Below are positions 1-6,285 of a stretch of 6,964 nucleotides of DNA, in pieces (the stretch's first letter is position 1; each line of letters opens with the position of its first letter). Below the pieces are notes generated by a model. It was not told the origin of the DNA and ran no database searches. It saw only the letters and a list, made by a program, of their open reading frames with translations. The translations under genes were made by a program, and so were the position numbers. Source of the DNA: Planctomycetaceae bacterium UBA6163 (GTDB lineage: Bacteria > Planctomycetota > Planctomycetia > Pirellulales > Pirellulaceae); assembly GCA_002428205.1 (NCBI GenBank), contig DIUH01000179.1, positions 1-6,964 of the forward strand. The letters are read 5' to 3'.

Positions 1-2
1 TC

Positions 3-980
3 GTGGACCAGATTCGCAGCGGGCGCGCTGCGATCGAAGCTGAACTGGCCAAAGTGATCGTCGGCCAGCACGACGTGATCGAACAGTTGCTGATTTGCTT
101 AATCGCCGGCGGCCACTGCTTGATCACGGGGGCACCCGGATTGGCCAAGACGCTGTTGGTCAGCAGCGTGTCGCAGATTTTCCACCTCAAGTTCCAGCGG
201 ATTCAGTTTACGCCCGACCTGATGCCATCGGACATTACCGGAACGGAAATCCTGGAGGAAACACCCGACGGCCACCGCAAAATGCAGTTCGTCAAAGGGC
301 CGATTTTTGCGAACGTGATCCTCGCCGACGAAATCAACCGCACGCCGCCCAAGACCCAAGCGGCGCTGTTGGAGGCGATGCAGGAGCATCAGGTGACCGC
401 TGGCGGTAGGCGATTCAAACTGGAAGAGCCGTTTTTTGTGCTGGCCACCCAGAACCCGATCGAGATGGAGGGGACGTATCCGTTGCCGGAAGCTCAATTG
501 GACCGATTCATGTTCAACGTGATGATCGATTACTTGCCCGCCAAGGATGAACTGGCCGTGGTGATGCGAACGACCGCCGATCGGCCCGAACCGATCCAGC
601 CGTTGTATACCGGTCAAGATGTTGAGAACTTCCACGCGGCGGTGCGGCGGGTTCCGATCGCCGAGGAAGTGGCAATGGCGGCGGTGCGTTTGGCATCAGC
701 CAGCCGACCACAACGCGAAGGGACCCCCGACTTTATCAATCAATGGGTTTCATGGGGCGCAGGACTGCGAGCCGCACAGACGATGGTGCTGGGCGGCAAG
801 GCGCGAGCGCTGCTCAATGGCAATGCTCATGTGACTTTCGACGATATTCGCGCCCTTGCCAAACCGACGCTGCGGCATCGCATCCTGCTCAGCTATAAAG
901 CCGAAGCCGAAGGGGTCAGCGTTGATGATTGCATCGATCGGCTGATTTCCGAAGTCTTGGATAAGCGGGCGATCGGATGA
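3..980 (+). CDS. MoxR-family AAA+ ATPase (5' end at or beyond window edge)
   Basis: A cytoplasmic AAA+ ATPase of the MoxR family, whose members act as chaperones that remodel or activate partners, often VWA-domain proteins. Numbering from the GTG at base 3, the visible motifs are Walker A GAPGLAKT (43-50), Walker B VILADE (105-110), sensor 1 ATQN (148-151), the arginine-finger motif LDRF (167-169 region), and a sensor-2 GAGLR with Arg256 in the C-terminal lid, followed by the family's HRI motif (292-294). The 325 residues are close to full family length. MoxR proteins usually carry another 10-20 residues before the VIVGQ segment, and no ribosome site is visible before the GTG, so the true start is probably upstream of the window and this should be read as 5'-partial or nearly so. 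The stop codon overlaps the next start as ATGA. The family call is secure; the substrate is unknown. Confidence 0.95.
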   Translation: MDQIRSGRAAIEAELAKVIVGQHDVIEQLLICLIAGGHCLITGAPGLAKTLLVSSVSQIFHLKFQRIQFTPDLMPSDITGTEILEETPDGHRKMQFVKGPIFANVILADEINRTPPKTQAALLEAMQEHQVTAGGRRFKLEEPFFVLATQNPIEMEGTYPLPEAQLDRFMFNVMIDYLPAKDELAVVMRTTADRPEPIQPLYTGQDVENFHAAVRRVPIAEEVAMAAVRLASASRPQREGTPDFINQWVSWGAGLRAAQTMVLGGKARALLNGNAHVTFDDIRALAKPTLRHRILLSYKAEAEGVSVDDCIDRLISEVLDKRAIG

Positions 981-1957
981 AACAGTTTGCTGCGGGCATA
1001 GCCGCTGGAGCGGCGATTAACGATACGGGCCACGATCCCAGCGCACTGATGCGGATCAAGAATCTGCAGCTTCGCGCCCGATCGGTGGTCGAAGGTTTCT
1101 ATAACGGCTTGCATCGCAGCCCGTTCCATGGTTTTTCTGTCGAGTTCAGCGAATATCGCCCTTATACCCCAGGCGATGATCCACGCGGGTTGGATTGGAA
1201 ACTGTATGCTCGCACCGACCGTTATTATATCAAACGGTTTGAAGACGAAACCAATCGGCACGTATATCTCATATTAGATCGCAGCCGATCGATGGGATAT
1301 GGTTCGCTGGAATATGATAAGAGCCAGTATGCTGTTACGCTGGCCGCGACGATGGCCTATTTCTTTTCGCTCCAGCGCGACAGCGTCGGACTGTTAACGT
1401 TCGACGAATCGATTGGTGATTTCATTCCCGCTCGACAACGCCCCGGCCATTTTCGTCAATTGATGGTCGCGCTTTCGCGACCGCTAGCGGGCAAGGATAC
1501 GAATCTTGATTCACCGTTGCAGCAGATCGCTCAACTGATTTCCAAACGCGGATTGGTGATTCTGATTTCCGATCTGTTGGCCCCGATCGATACATTGCGA
1601 ACGAACTTAGGTTTACTGCGTTCGCGAGGTCACGAAGTGATGTTGTTACGAACGATCGATCCGGGCGAATTGAAGCTGTCGATTACCGAAGCGACAACGG
1701 TGATCGATATGGAAACCGGTCGCGAGATGTATTTAGATCCGTTGGAAGCGGCCGAAGCCTATGAGCGAAACTTTGCGACGCACCGCCAGTTGGCACAAGA
1801 GATCTGCCAATCGTTGGGAGTCGACTTATTCGAAATGCAGACCGACGAACCGCTTGCTGATGCGTTGATGCATATCGTTTCGACGCAGAAGCAACGTGGT
1901 GGACGGTCGTCGCGTCGAGGGATGGTCGCTGGTGGTGCCAGAGGAGGCACGCAATGA
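977..1957 (+). CDS. DUF58 family protein with VWA-like fold
   Basis: A short, soluble DUF58 protein (326 residues) of the type usually encoded beside moxR genes. The DUF58 signature is clear: HGFSVEFSEYRPYTPGDDPR (51-70) and then LDWKLYART (72-80), followed by KRFEDETN. A VWA-like metal site is complete: D101-x-S103-x-S105 (DRSRS), T175 in KDTNLDSP, and D199 in LISDL. No membrane segment is visible, unlike longer DUF58 proteins, so it is probably cytoplasmic or peripherally membrane-bound. The start is set by the ATGA overlap with the MoxR gene; no strong ribosome site precedes it, which suggests translational coupling. The first 25 or so residues (Ala/Gly-rich) look poorly conserved, and Met25 is a less likely alternative start. 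The last 23 residues form a basic Arg/Gly-rich tail, partly forced by the next gene's embedded ribosome site. It is presumably a partner of the MoxR ATPase; the biochemical role is not established. Confidence 0.93.
   Translation: MKQFAAGIAAGAAINDTGHDPSALMRIKNLQLRARSVVEGFYNGLHRSPFHGFSVEFSEYRPYTPGDDPRGLDWKLYARTDRYYIKRFEDETNRHVYLILDRSRSMGYGSLEYDKSQYAVTLAATMAYFFSLQRDSVGLLTFDESIGDFIPARQRPGHFRQLMVALSRPLAGKDTNLDSPLQQIAQLISKRGLVILISDLLAPIDTLRTNLGLLRSRGHEVMLLRTIDPGELKLSITEATTVIDMETGREMYLDPLEAAEAYERNFATHRQLAQEICQSLGVDLFEMQTDEPLADALMHIVSTQKQRGGRSSRRGMVAGGARGGTQ
1941..1947 (+). promoter_or_regulatory. Strong Shine-Dalgarno site inside the DUF58 gene
   Basis: GAGGAGG lies 6 bases before the ATG at 1954, within the last codons of the DUF58 gene. 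It fixes the start of the BatA/VWA gene and shows that this third gene is initiated efficiently in its own right as well as being coupled through the ATGA overlap. By contrast, the DUF58 start at 977 has no comparable site. Confidence 0.8.
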
Positions 1958-4188
1958 GCTTGCTGGCACCACTCTATATTTTAGGCGCGCTCGCCATCGC
2001 GGCTCCGGTGATCTTTCACCTGATCCGTCGCCAAGTAAAACAGCGAACGCCGTTTAGCGCGATGATGTTTTTGCCAACGACGCAACCGAAGCTCAGTCGC
2101 CGCAGTCGCTTGGAAAATCTGCCGCTGTTGCTGCTGAGGGCACTGGCATTGCTGCTGCTCGCACTGGCGTTTTCTCGGCCATTTTTGCGCAGTTCAGCGA
2201 CAACCGATGTCGACGCCGCCAGTCGCCGAATCGTTGTGATGGTCGATACCAGCGCCAGCATGCGTCGCGGCGATTTATGGAACCAGGCGATCGAGCAGTT
2301 GCGCGACGTAACGTCGACATTGCAACCGGGCGACTCCTTTGCAATCGTAGCCTTTGATTCCCAACCGCGATTACAACTCGGCTTTGATGCCGCCGCCGAG
2401 ATGAGTATCGAGTCCAGACGCACCGTGGGCGACCAGATTTTTGCCGGTGATGAGCCGTCTTGGAACGCGACAGATTTGGGGGCCGCGTTGCGATTTGTCG
2501 CCGATCTATCAATGGGCGAACAGCAGACGGCCGGACCAACCGATTCGGTTGAAGTTTCTAAGGTGGATACAGCCAACGAAGACGTAACGGTTCAAAGCGG
2601 TTCGGCGGTCGAGACTCAGGTTGTGCTGATCAGCGACATGCAAGCCGGTGCGAATTTGGATGCGTTGCAAGGAATCGCTTGGCCCAAACGCTTGCCGGTC
2701 GAAGTGCGATCGGTCACCGTGAAAGAAAAGACAAATGCTTGGCTCACCTTGCCAGCACAACAGGAGGAGATCGTTGGAGCGGCACCGGAAGAAACGGCCA
2801 GTGGAAAAGACGATCGACAATTCCGGTTACGCGTCAGCAATTCACAACAGTCGCTGCGATCACAATTTCGTTTGGCATGGATCGATCCAGCGAAACCGAC
2901 TGACATGCAATCGGGCTTGACGGTCGAAGTGCCGCCTGGGCAATCTCGGATCGTTCGCATCGAACAACCGCCAATCGGTGCGACGTCGGTTGAACTGTTT
3001 GGTGATGACCAAGATTTTGATAACAAACGCTACTATGCCAGCGAACCGCCGCGCGACCAGACGCTGATGTTTATTGGCAAGGATGCGCAGGAACCTCGTG
3101 ACAGTTTGTTCTATTATCTTCAACGCCTATCGCTGGACACACCCAAACGGAAAGTATCGATTCAATCGATGCCCGAACTGTTGCCTGCTGCGATTGATGC
3201 GGAAACGGTGCCGTTGGTAGTCGTCTCAGGCGAGATCGGCGACGAAGCGGCGAAATATTATAAGGATTACGTTCAGGCCGGAGGCAGTTTGGTTTATGTC
3301 GTTCCACCGGCAATGGGAAACGAAGTTGGCCAGCAATCATTACGGCGGTTGACGGACTCGCAAGAGTGGGCGGTTGGTGAAGCGGAGGTCAAGGATTATG
3401 CGATGTTGTCACAAATCGACTTCACTCATCCCCTGTTCGCACCGTTTGCGGACCCGAAGTTTAATGATTTTTCGAAGATCCGATTTTGGGCACATCGCAA
3501 CTTTGCCCAGCGGCCCGAGGGCTGGAAAGTTTTAGCGAGTTTCGAAGGTGGCATGCCAGCGATCTTGGAGCGATCCGAAACGGATCCGACGAGCAAGAAG
3601 GGTGGAAGGATTTGGCTGTTAGCCGTTGGTTGGCAGCCGATCGAAAGTCAATTGGCGCTGTCAACCAAGTTCATTCCGCTGATCTTTGGAATGTTTGATG
3701 CGAGCGACAGCACGAGAGGCAGCATCATCCAGACTTCGCTGTACACCGGGACCGCGGTTGCGACGCTAACTGGCACAGACGGCAAATTGCCTGAAGTTTA
3801 TCGTTTGACCGATGGTGCAATAGCGTTGGCTGATCAATCGGCGGGACAAGTGATCGAAGCGTCGACTATCGACCAACCGGGCGTTTATCAAATTGTCAAC
3901 GCAGGACGACAGCAAAAATTTGCGGTCAATATTGCTGAATCGGAAAGCCAAACCGACCCGATCGGAACGGACGATCTTGAAAGAATGGGTGTAGTCGTCG
4001 GCAAGTCGGTCGCTCCAGATGCAGCGGCAATGGCAGAGCGTCAACTGCGTGACGTTGAACTGGAAAGCCAGCAACGTTTGTGGCGATGGTTATTGATCGG
4101 AGTGCTGGGGTTGTTAGCCTTAGAGACATTAATCGGTGGTTGGATTGGCCGCAGACGACAGCCAGCATTAAGCACCAAAACGACATAA
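1954..4188 (+). CDS. BatA-type membrane protein with VWA and GATase-like regions
   Basis: A 744-residue membrane protein closing the MoxR operon. The N-terminus matches the BatA/aerotolerance-regulator double-membrane domain: helix 1 (about 4-23), the FSAMMFLPTTQP motif (34-45), a basic SRRSRLENL stretch, then helix 2 (about 57-74). A VWA domain follows with metal-site residues D98-S100-S102 (DTSAS), T173 and D228 (LISDM). It is interrupted by a low-complexity Glu/Ser/Thr/Val insert (about 188-220). Residues 286-365 look like a beta-rich domain ending in a DFDNKRYY segment. Residues 369-455 resemble a class I glutamine-amidotransferase-like fold (LMFIG, LVVVSG, YVQAGGSLVYVVPP), without a catalytic triad I can identify. 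A single helix (about 711-730) and a basic tail end the protein. The start is fixed by GAGGAGG and the ATGA overlap. By analogy with Bat proteins it should be a membrane-anchored partner of the MoxR ATPase; that role and its topology are inference. Confidence 0.92.
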   Translation: MSLLAPLYILGALAIAAPVIFHLIRRQVKQRTPFSAMMFLPTTQPKLSRRSRLENLPLLLLRALALLLLALAFSRPFLRSSATTDVDAASRRIVVMVDTSASMRRGDLWNQAIEQLRDVTSTLQPGDSFAIVAFDSQPRLQLGFDAAAEMSIESRRTVGDQIFAGDEPSWNATDLGAALRFVADLSMGEQQTAGPTDSVEVSKVDTANEDVTVQSGSAVETQVVLISDMQAGANLDALQGIAWPKRLPVEVRSVTVKEKTNAWLTLPAQQEEIVGAAPEETASGKDDRQFRLRVSNSQQSLRSQFRLAWIDPAKPTDMQSGLTVEVPPGQSRIVRIEQPPIGATSVELFGDDQDFDNKRYYASEPPRDQTLMFIGKDAQEPRDSLFYYLQRLSLDTPKRKVSIQSMPELLPAAIDAETVPLVVVSGEIGDEAAKYYKDYVQAGGSLVYVVPPAMGNEVGQQSLRRLTDSQEWAVGEAEVKDYAMLSQIDFTHPLFAPFADPKFNDFSKIRFWAHRNFAQRPEGWKVLASFEGGMPAILERSETDPTSKKGGRIWLLAVGWQPIESQLALSTKFIPLIFGMFDASDSTRGSIIQTSLYTGTAVATLTGTDGKLPEVYRLTDGAIALADQSAGQVIEASTIDQPGVYQIVNAGRQQKFAVNIAESESQTDPIGTDDLERMGVVVGKSVAPDAAAMAERQLRDVELESQQRLWRWLLIGVLGLLALETLIGGWIGRRRQPALSTKTT

Positions 4189-4255
4189 GCAGGTTCGTAA
4201 GTGTAAATATGTCGGCACGTCTATTTCGGTAGAACGAATACAGCTTTTCGATGAC

Positions 4256-4274
4256 ACTCTCCCTCTGGGAGAGT
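4256..4274. repeat. Perfect 8-bp inverted repeat with TCT loop
   Basis: ACTCTCCC (4256-4263), loop TCT, then GGGAGAGT (4267-4274). It lies 68 bases after the BatA/VWA stop codon. The right-hand half of the left arm, CCCTCT (4261-4266), can alternatively pair with AGAGGG (4291-4296), so two mutually exclusive folds exist. Confidence 0.7.
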
Positions 4275-4309
4275 CGAGCCCCAGGCGAGGAGAGGGCATA
4301 ATGTTTTTT
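4261..4309 (+). terminator. Possible terminator-like structure for the MoxR operon
   Basis: CCCTCT (4261-4266) pairs with AGAGGG (4291-4296), enclosing a GCC-CCA-GGC hairpin, and a run of six T (4304-4309) follows. The seven-base gap between stem and T-run is longer than in a classic intrinsic terminator, and the stem is short, so this is tentative. Its position downstream of a + strand operon facing a convergent gene fits the role. Confidence 0.3.
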
Positions 4310-4370
4310 CCCCGAAATACTGCAATTCGCAGGTAAAACACCCTCCCCGGCCGCTACTGCGTCCGGCCCG

Positions 4371-4382
4371 CCGCGAAAGCGG
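4371..4382. repeat. CCGC-GAAA-GCGG hairpin with GNRA-type tetraloop
   Basis: Four GC pairs close a GAAA loop when read on the + strand. The hairpin is flanked by C-rich and G-rich arms that can extend pairing imperfectly (4339-4348 with 4381-4389 as a competing fold). It forms the GC-rich core of the intergenic repeat block. Confidence 0.55.
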
Positions 4383-4454
4383 GGTGGTGAAATGGATTCG
4401 CCGCTGGAATCGACGTTATTATTCGGAAAGTCGACTACCGACGTGCTTGAGTCG

Positions 4455-4503
4455 GCAAACCTGCAGAACACTCTCCCTTTTTTCAAACAGCGCCCAGGTT
4501 TGC
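4455..4503. repeat. 9-bp perfect inverted repeat past the PQQ-protein gene
   Basis: GCAAACCTG (4455-4463) and CAGGTTTGC (4495-4503) are exact reverse complements separated by 31 bases. On the - strand the structure begins 14 bases after the beta-propeller gene's stop codon, a natural place for a terminator or mRNA-stabilising hairpin, although no T-run follows on that strand. The loop contains CTCCC followed by six T. Confidence 0.5.
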
Positions 4504-4517
4504 GCAAAGCGATAGGA

Positions 4518-5900
4518 TTACTTTTGTCGCAAATCAACAGCAATACACTCTTGATCATTCCGCAGGAAAACATGCCCATCGGACCATGCCGGTGCGGACC
4601 AAACCACTTCGCGCCCATATGCCGAATTGGTCGGATTGATCACAGAAACGCGATCAATTTCCTGAAAGCCTTCAGGTGTCAACTTGGCGATTAACAGCTC
4701 ACCACGTTCATTAAACATCCAAAAACGTTCTTGATCCGGATCGGTATTTTCTGGTGGAACTTGTTTGATAATAAACGCGGTTGCCGATTTTCCCGGTCGC
4801 CCGCCATCGATTGGTGCGGTCGATTCCCACAATCGTTTTCCAGTCTTGAAATCGACACCGTGCATCCAACCACTCTGGTCGAATCCGTACATCACGCCAT
4901 CTTCGACGAACGGTTGCACATTCACCGCGGAAAGCGCGGTCTTCTGTTCGTCTTGCCATACGGTTTCAGCAGTAGGGGATTGTTCATTTAACTGCACCAT
5001 CAGATTGCGATTGTTAAACCCACCGGCATAAATCCGATTTCCCACATGCACCGGCGTCATGATAATCGACCCGTAATCGGCCTTATACGGGACTCGCCAA
5101 AAACTGTTGCCATCGACAGGTGATACCGATTCCATCGCATCGGGGTGCAGCAGGATTAACTGACGCGTTCCGGCCGCTTGGATGATCAGCGGTGGGACGT
5201 AGCCCTGTTGGCTTGAGGTGAGTGCCCGCCAAATCTCTTTGCCATCCATTTTGTTCAAGGCAACGGCATGGCTGCCCTCACCGCCGGCAATACAAATCAG
5301 CCGATCACCATCAATTAATGGATGGCCGGCATAGCCCCACAGTGGCGTTTTTGTGTTGTACTGGGTCGGTAAATGAATCTGCCAGAGAACTTGCCCCGTA
5401 TTGTTGTCAAAGCAATGCAGGTGCCCTTCGGCACCCAGAGTGTAGACTCGTGTATCGTCGACTACGGGTGTACAGCGTGGCCCGGCGGGATACGAAATAT
5501 CGTATTTGACCGGATAGCTGTGCATCCAAACCGATTCGCCCGTTTTGCGATTCAAACACCAAACGCGTTCGATGCCGGTAAGCGTTTTCCGGTCAAAATT
5601 TTCATCTTGAACGTTTTCTTTGGTCACATAGTCGGTGACGTAAACATGTGGCCCGGCGACAGCGGGTCCGGCATAGCCACCGGCGACGGGCGTTCGCCAA
5701 ACCACAGGCGGCCCGCCCTCGGGAAATCGTCTCACCAACCCGGTTTCACGCCAACGATTGTCACGTTGTGGCCCCATCCATTGCGGCCAATCTTCGGCGT
5801 AGGCCATTGGCGACCATCGTGCACCAAGCCCATCGGAAATGATGGCGAAATGGCAAAGAAACAGACTGGCGAACGCAAAACGGATGTCTATGAAACGCAT
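4518..5900 (-). CDS. Secreted PQQ-like beta-propeller repeat protein
   Basis: A 460-residue exported protein of the PQQ_2/BamB-like beta-propeller class, a family that planctomycetes encode in many copies. A signal peptide is visible: a charged start (MRFIDIR), a hydrophobic core (8-21) and a probable cleavage after AYA (33-35), leaving EDWPQWMGPQRDN, the typical mature N-terminus in these proteins. Propeller repeats of the type CxDxxTGxxxW appear at about 115-125 (CLNRKTGESVW), 163-173 (CFDNNTGQVLW), 214-224 (ALNKMDGKEIW), 258-268 (SVSPVDGNSFW) and 348-358 (GVDFKTGKRLW), with the last strand at 452-456. I see no residues that identify a PQQ-dependent dehydrogenase, so it is probably a non-enzymatic scaffold or binding protein in the periplasm. 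The ATG at 5900 is the first possible start after an in-frame TAG; a weak GAGAGA ribosome site lies about 7 bases upstream. Cys16 lacks a proper lipobox. The gene is monocistronic in view and convergent with the MoxR operon. Confidence 0.92.
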   Translation of the reverse strand: MRFIDIRFAFASLFLCHFAIISDGLGARWSPMAYAEDWPQWMGPQRDNRWRETGLVRRFPEGGPPVVWRTPVAGGYAGPAVAGPHVYVTDYVTKENVQDENFDRKTLTGIERVWCLNRKTGESVWMHSYPVKYDISYPAGPRCTPVVDDTRVYTLGAEGHLHCFDNNTGQVLWQIHLPTQYNTKTPLWGYAGHPLIDGDRLICIAGGEGSHAVALNKMDGKEIWRALTSSQQGYVPPLIIQAAGTRQLILLHPDAMESVSPVDGNSFWRVPYKADYGSIIMTPVHVGNRIYAGGFNNRNLMVQLNEQSPTAETVWQDEQKTALSAVNVQPFVEDGVMYGFDQSGWMHGVDFKTGKRLWESTAPIDGGRPGKSATAFIIKQVPPENTDPDQERFWMFNERGELLIAKLTPEGFQEIDRVSVINPTNSAYGREVVWSAPAWSDGHVFLRNDQECIAVDLRQK

Positions 5901-6278
5901 TCGATTTTCTCTCTGCTGGCATGGCTATCAACCGTCGATACCTTGACCGATTGTAGCCCGAAAGAGCGTCTCTCGCAGCCCAGCTCACTCGTTACGGTTC
6001 GGCCGTTGTTGGGATAGCGCGTGGCATCTAAGCAGGTTTAAAAAAGTGAATCGGTTGAAAATCGGTCACACGCCATGATGTGTCACGCGGTGGGGTTGGC
6101 TATTCAGGGCAAGGCCGGGCCAATCAGAACCCGCCCCTCTCCGGCTGTCACGGCCGATTACCCAACTGGCAGTGTCCTGCGCATCGCACCGATCTGCTAT
6201 TGGCAGCCTGCTGAGTGATCGCGAACGGTTTGGCTTGCCGATTGTCAAAGCCCGCTTGGCAGCCGCCAGCAACCGTCG
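5901..6278. other. 378-base intergenic region, no supportable gene
   Basis: This gap lies between two - strand genes. The small frames crossing it (for example - strand 6066-6272) give Arg/Ser-rich translations with no recognisable motif and no convincing ribosome site. The beta-propeller gene's leader and candidate promoter occupy the left 60 bases, and minor hairpins sit near the methyltransferase stop. I see no RNA gene or mobile element. Confidence 0.7.
5950..5955 (-). promoter_or_regulatory. Candidate -10 box for the beta-propeller gene
   Basis: On the - strand the sequence reads TACAAT, one base from the consensus TATAAT, 49 bases before the start codon at 5900. A -35 element 17 bases upstream (CTGCGA) matches only half of TTGACA. 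The position gives a plausible leader of about 40 bases. This is a motif match only. Confidence 0.35.
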
Positions 6279-6285
6279 TTACGGT
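6257..6285 (-). repeat. Two small hairpins at the methyltransferase gene end
   Basis: ACCGT-CGTT-ACGGT (6272-6285) is a perfect 5-bp stem with a 4-base loop that includes the methyltransferase stop codon (6279-6281). Beside it, TGGC-AGCC-GCCA (6257-6268) is a 4-bp stem. On the - strand they lie at the 3' end of the gene in tandem, but no T-run follows, so a terminator role is only a possibility. Confidence 0.35.

Larger units (their letters stand above)
4254..4503. repeat. Composite intergenic palindromic repeat block
   Basis: Within 250 bases there are a perfect 8-bp hairpin (4256-4274), a small GCC-CCA-GGC hairpin (4278-4286), a CTGC/GCAG hairpin (4320-4332), GGCCG (4349-4353) pairing with CGGCC (4364-4368), a CCGC-GAAA-GCGG hairpin (4371-4382), a CCGAC/GTCGG hairpin (4438-4455) and a 9-bp inverted repeat (4455-4463 with 4495-4503). 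The 11-mer ACACTCTCCCT occurs at both 4254-4264 and 4468-4478. CACCCTCCCC (4339-4348) can also pair imperfectly with GGGGTGGTG (4381-4389), closing the GC-rich core. This looks like the dispersed REP-like elements common in intergenic DNA of many bacteria. Only one copy is in view, so its repetitive nature across the genome is inferred. Confidence 0.5.
4189..4517. other. Convergent intergenic region rich in palindromes, no gene
   Basis: This 329-base gap separates two genes transcribed towards each other. Frames open through it are extensions or shadows of the flanking genes, and I see no credible start with a ribosome site. The stretch 4200-4255 is unremarkable; from 4254 to 4503 it is dense with hairpins and repeats, listed separately. 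Confidence 0.8.

Noticed and set aside
3926..4618. 230-codon open frame on the - strand across the end of the BatA/VWA gene and the intergenic gap
   Set aside because: It overlaps two well-supported genes in other frames, has no recognisable domain, and its middle is a translation of the palindromic repeat block.
4392..4694. 100-codon + strand frame starting in the repeat block
   Set aside because: More than half lies antisense to the beta-propeller gene and the rest is repeat DNA. There is no convincing ribosome site.
5849..5866. Possible lipoprotein signal at Cys16 of the beta-propeller protein
   Set aside because: The residues before the cysteine are LFL, with no small residue at -1, so it does not fit a lipobox. 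A standard signal peptide cut after AYA fits better.
5373..6017. 214-codon open frame on the + strand antisense to the beta-propeller gene
   Set aside because: It lies almost wholly opposite a gene with clear propeller motifs and a signal peptide, and its translation shows no family features.
4186..6038. 10-bp direct repeat TAAGCAGGTT at 4186-4195 and 6029-6038 flanking the beta-propeller gene, suggestive of an insertion duplication
   Set aside because: In a 7-kb window about twenty 10-bp matches are expected by chance, and the first copy includes the BatA/VWA stop codon. There is no other sign of insertion.
6199..6264. 9-bp direct repeat TTGGCAGCC at 6199-6207 and 6256-6264 as a possible regulatory or CRISPR-like array
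   Set aside because: Only two short copies with an unrelated spacer; this is within chance expectation for the window.
6066..6272. Small - strand frame in the 5901-6278 gap
   Set aside because: The translation is Arg/Ser-rich without motifs, there is no ribosome site, and several overlapping frames of similar size exist, as expected for non-coding GC-rich DNA.
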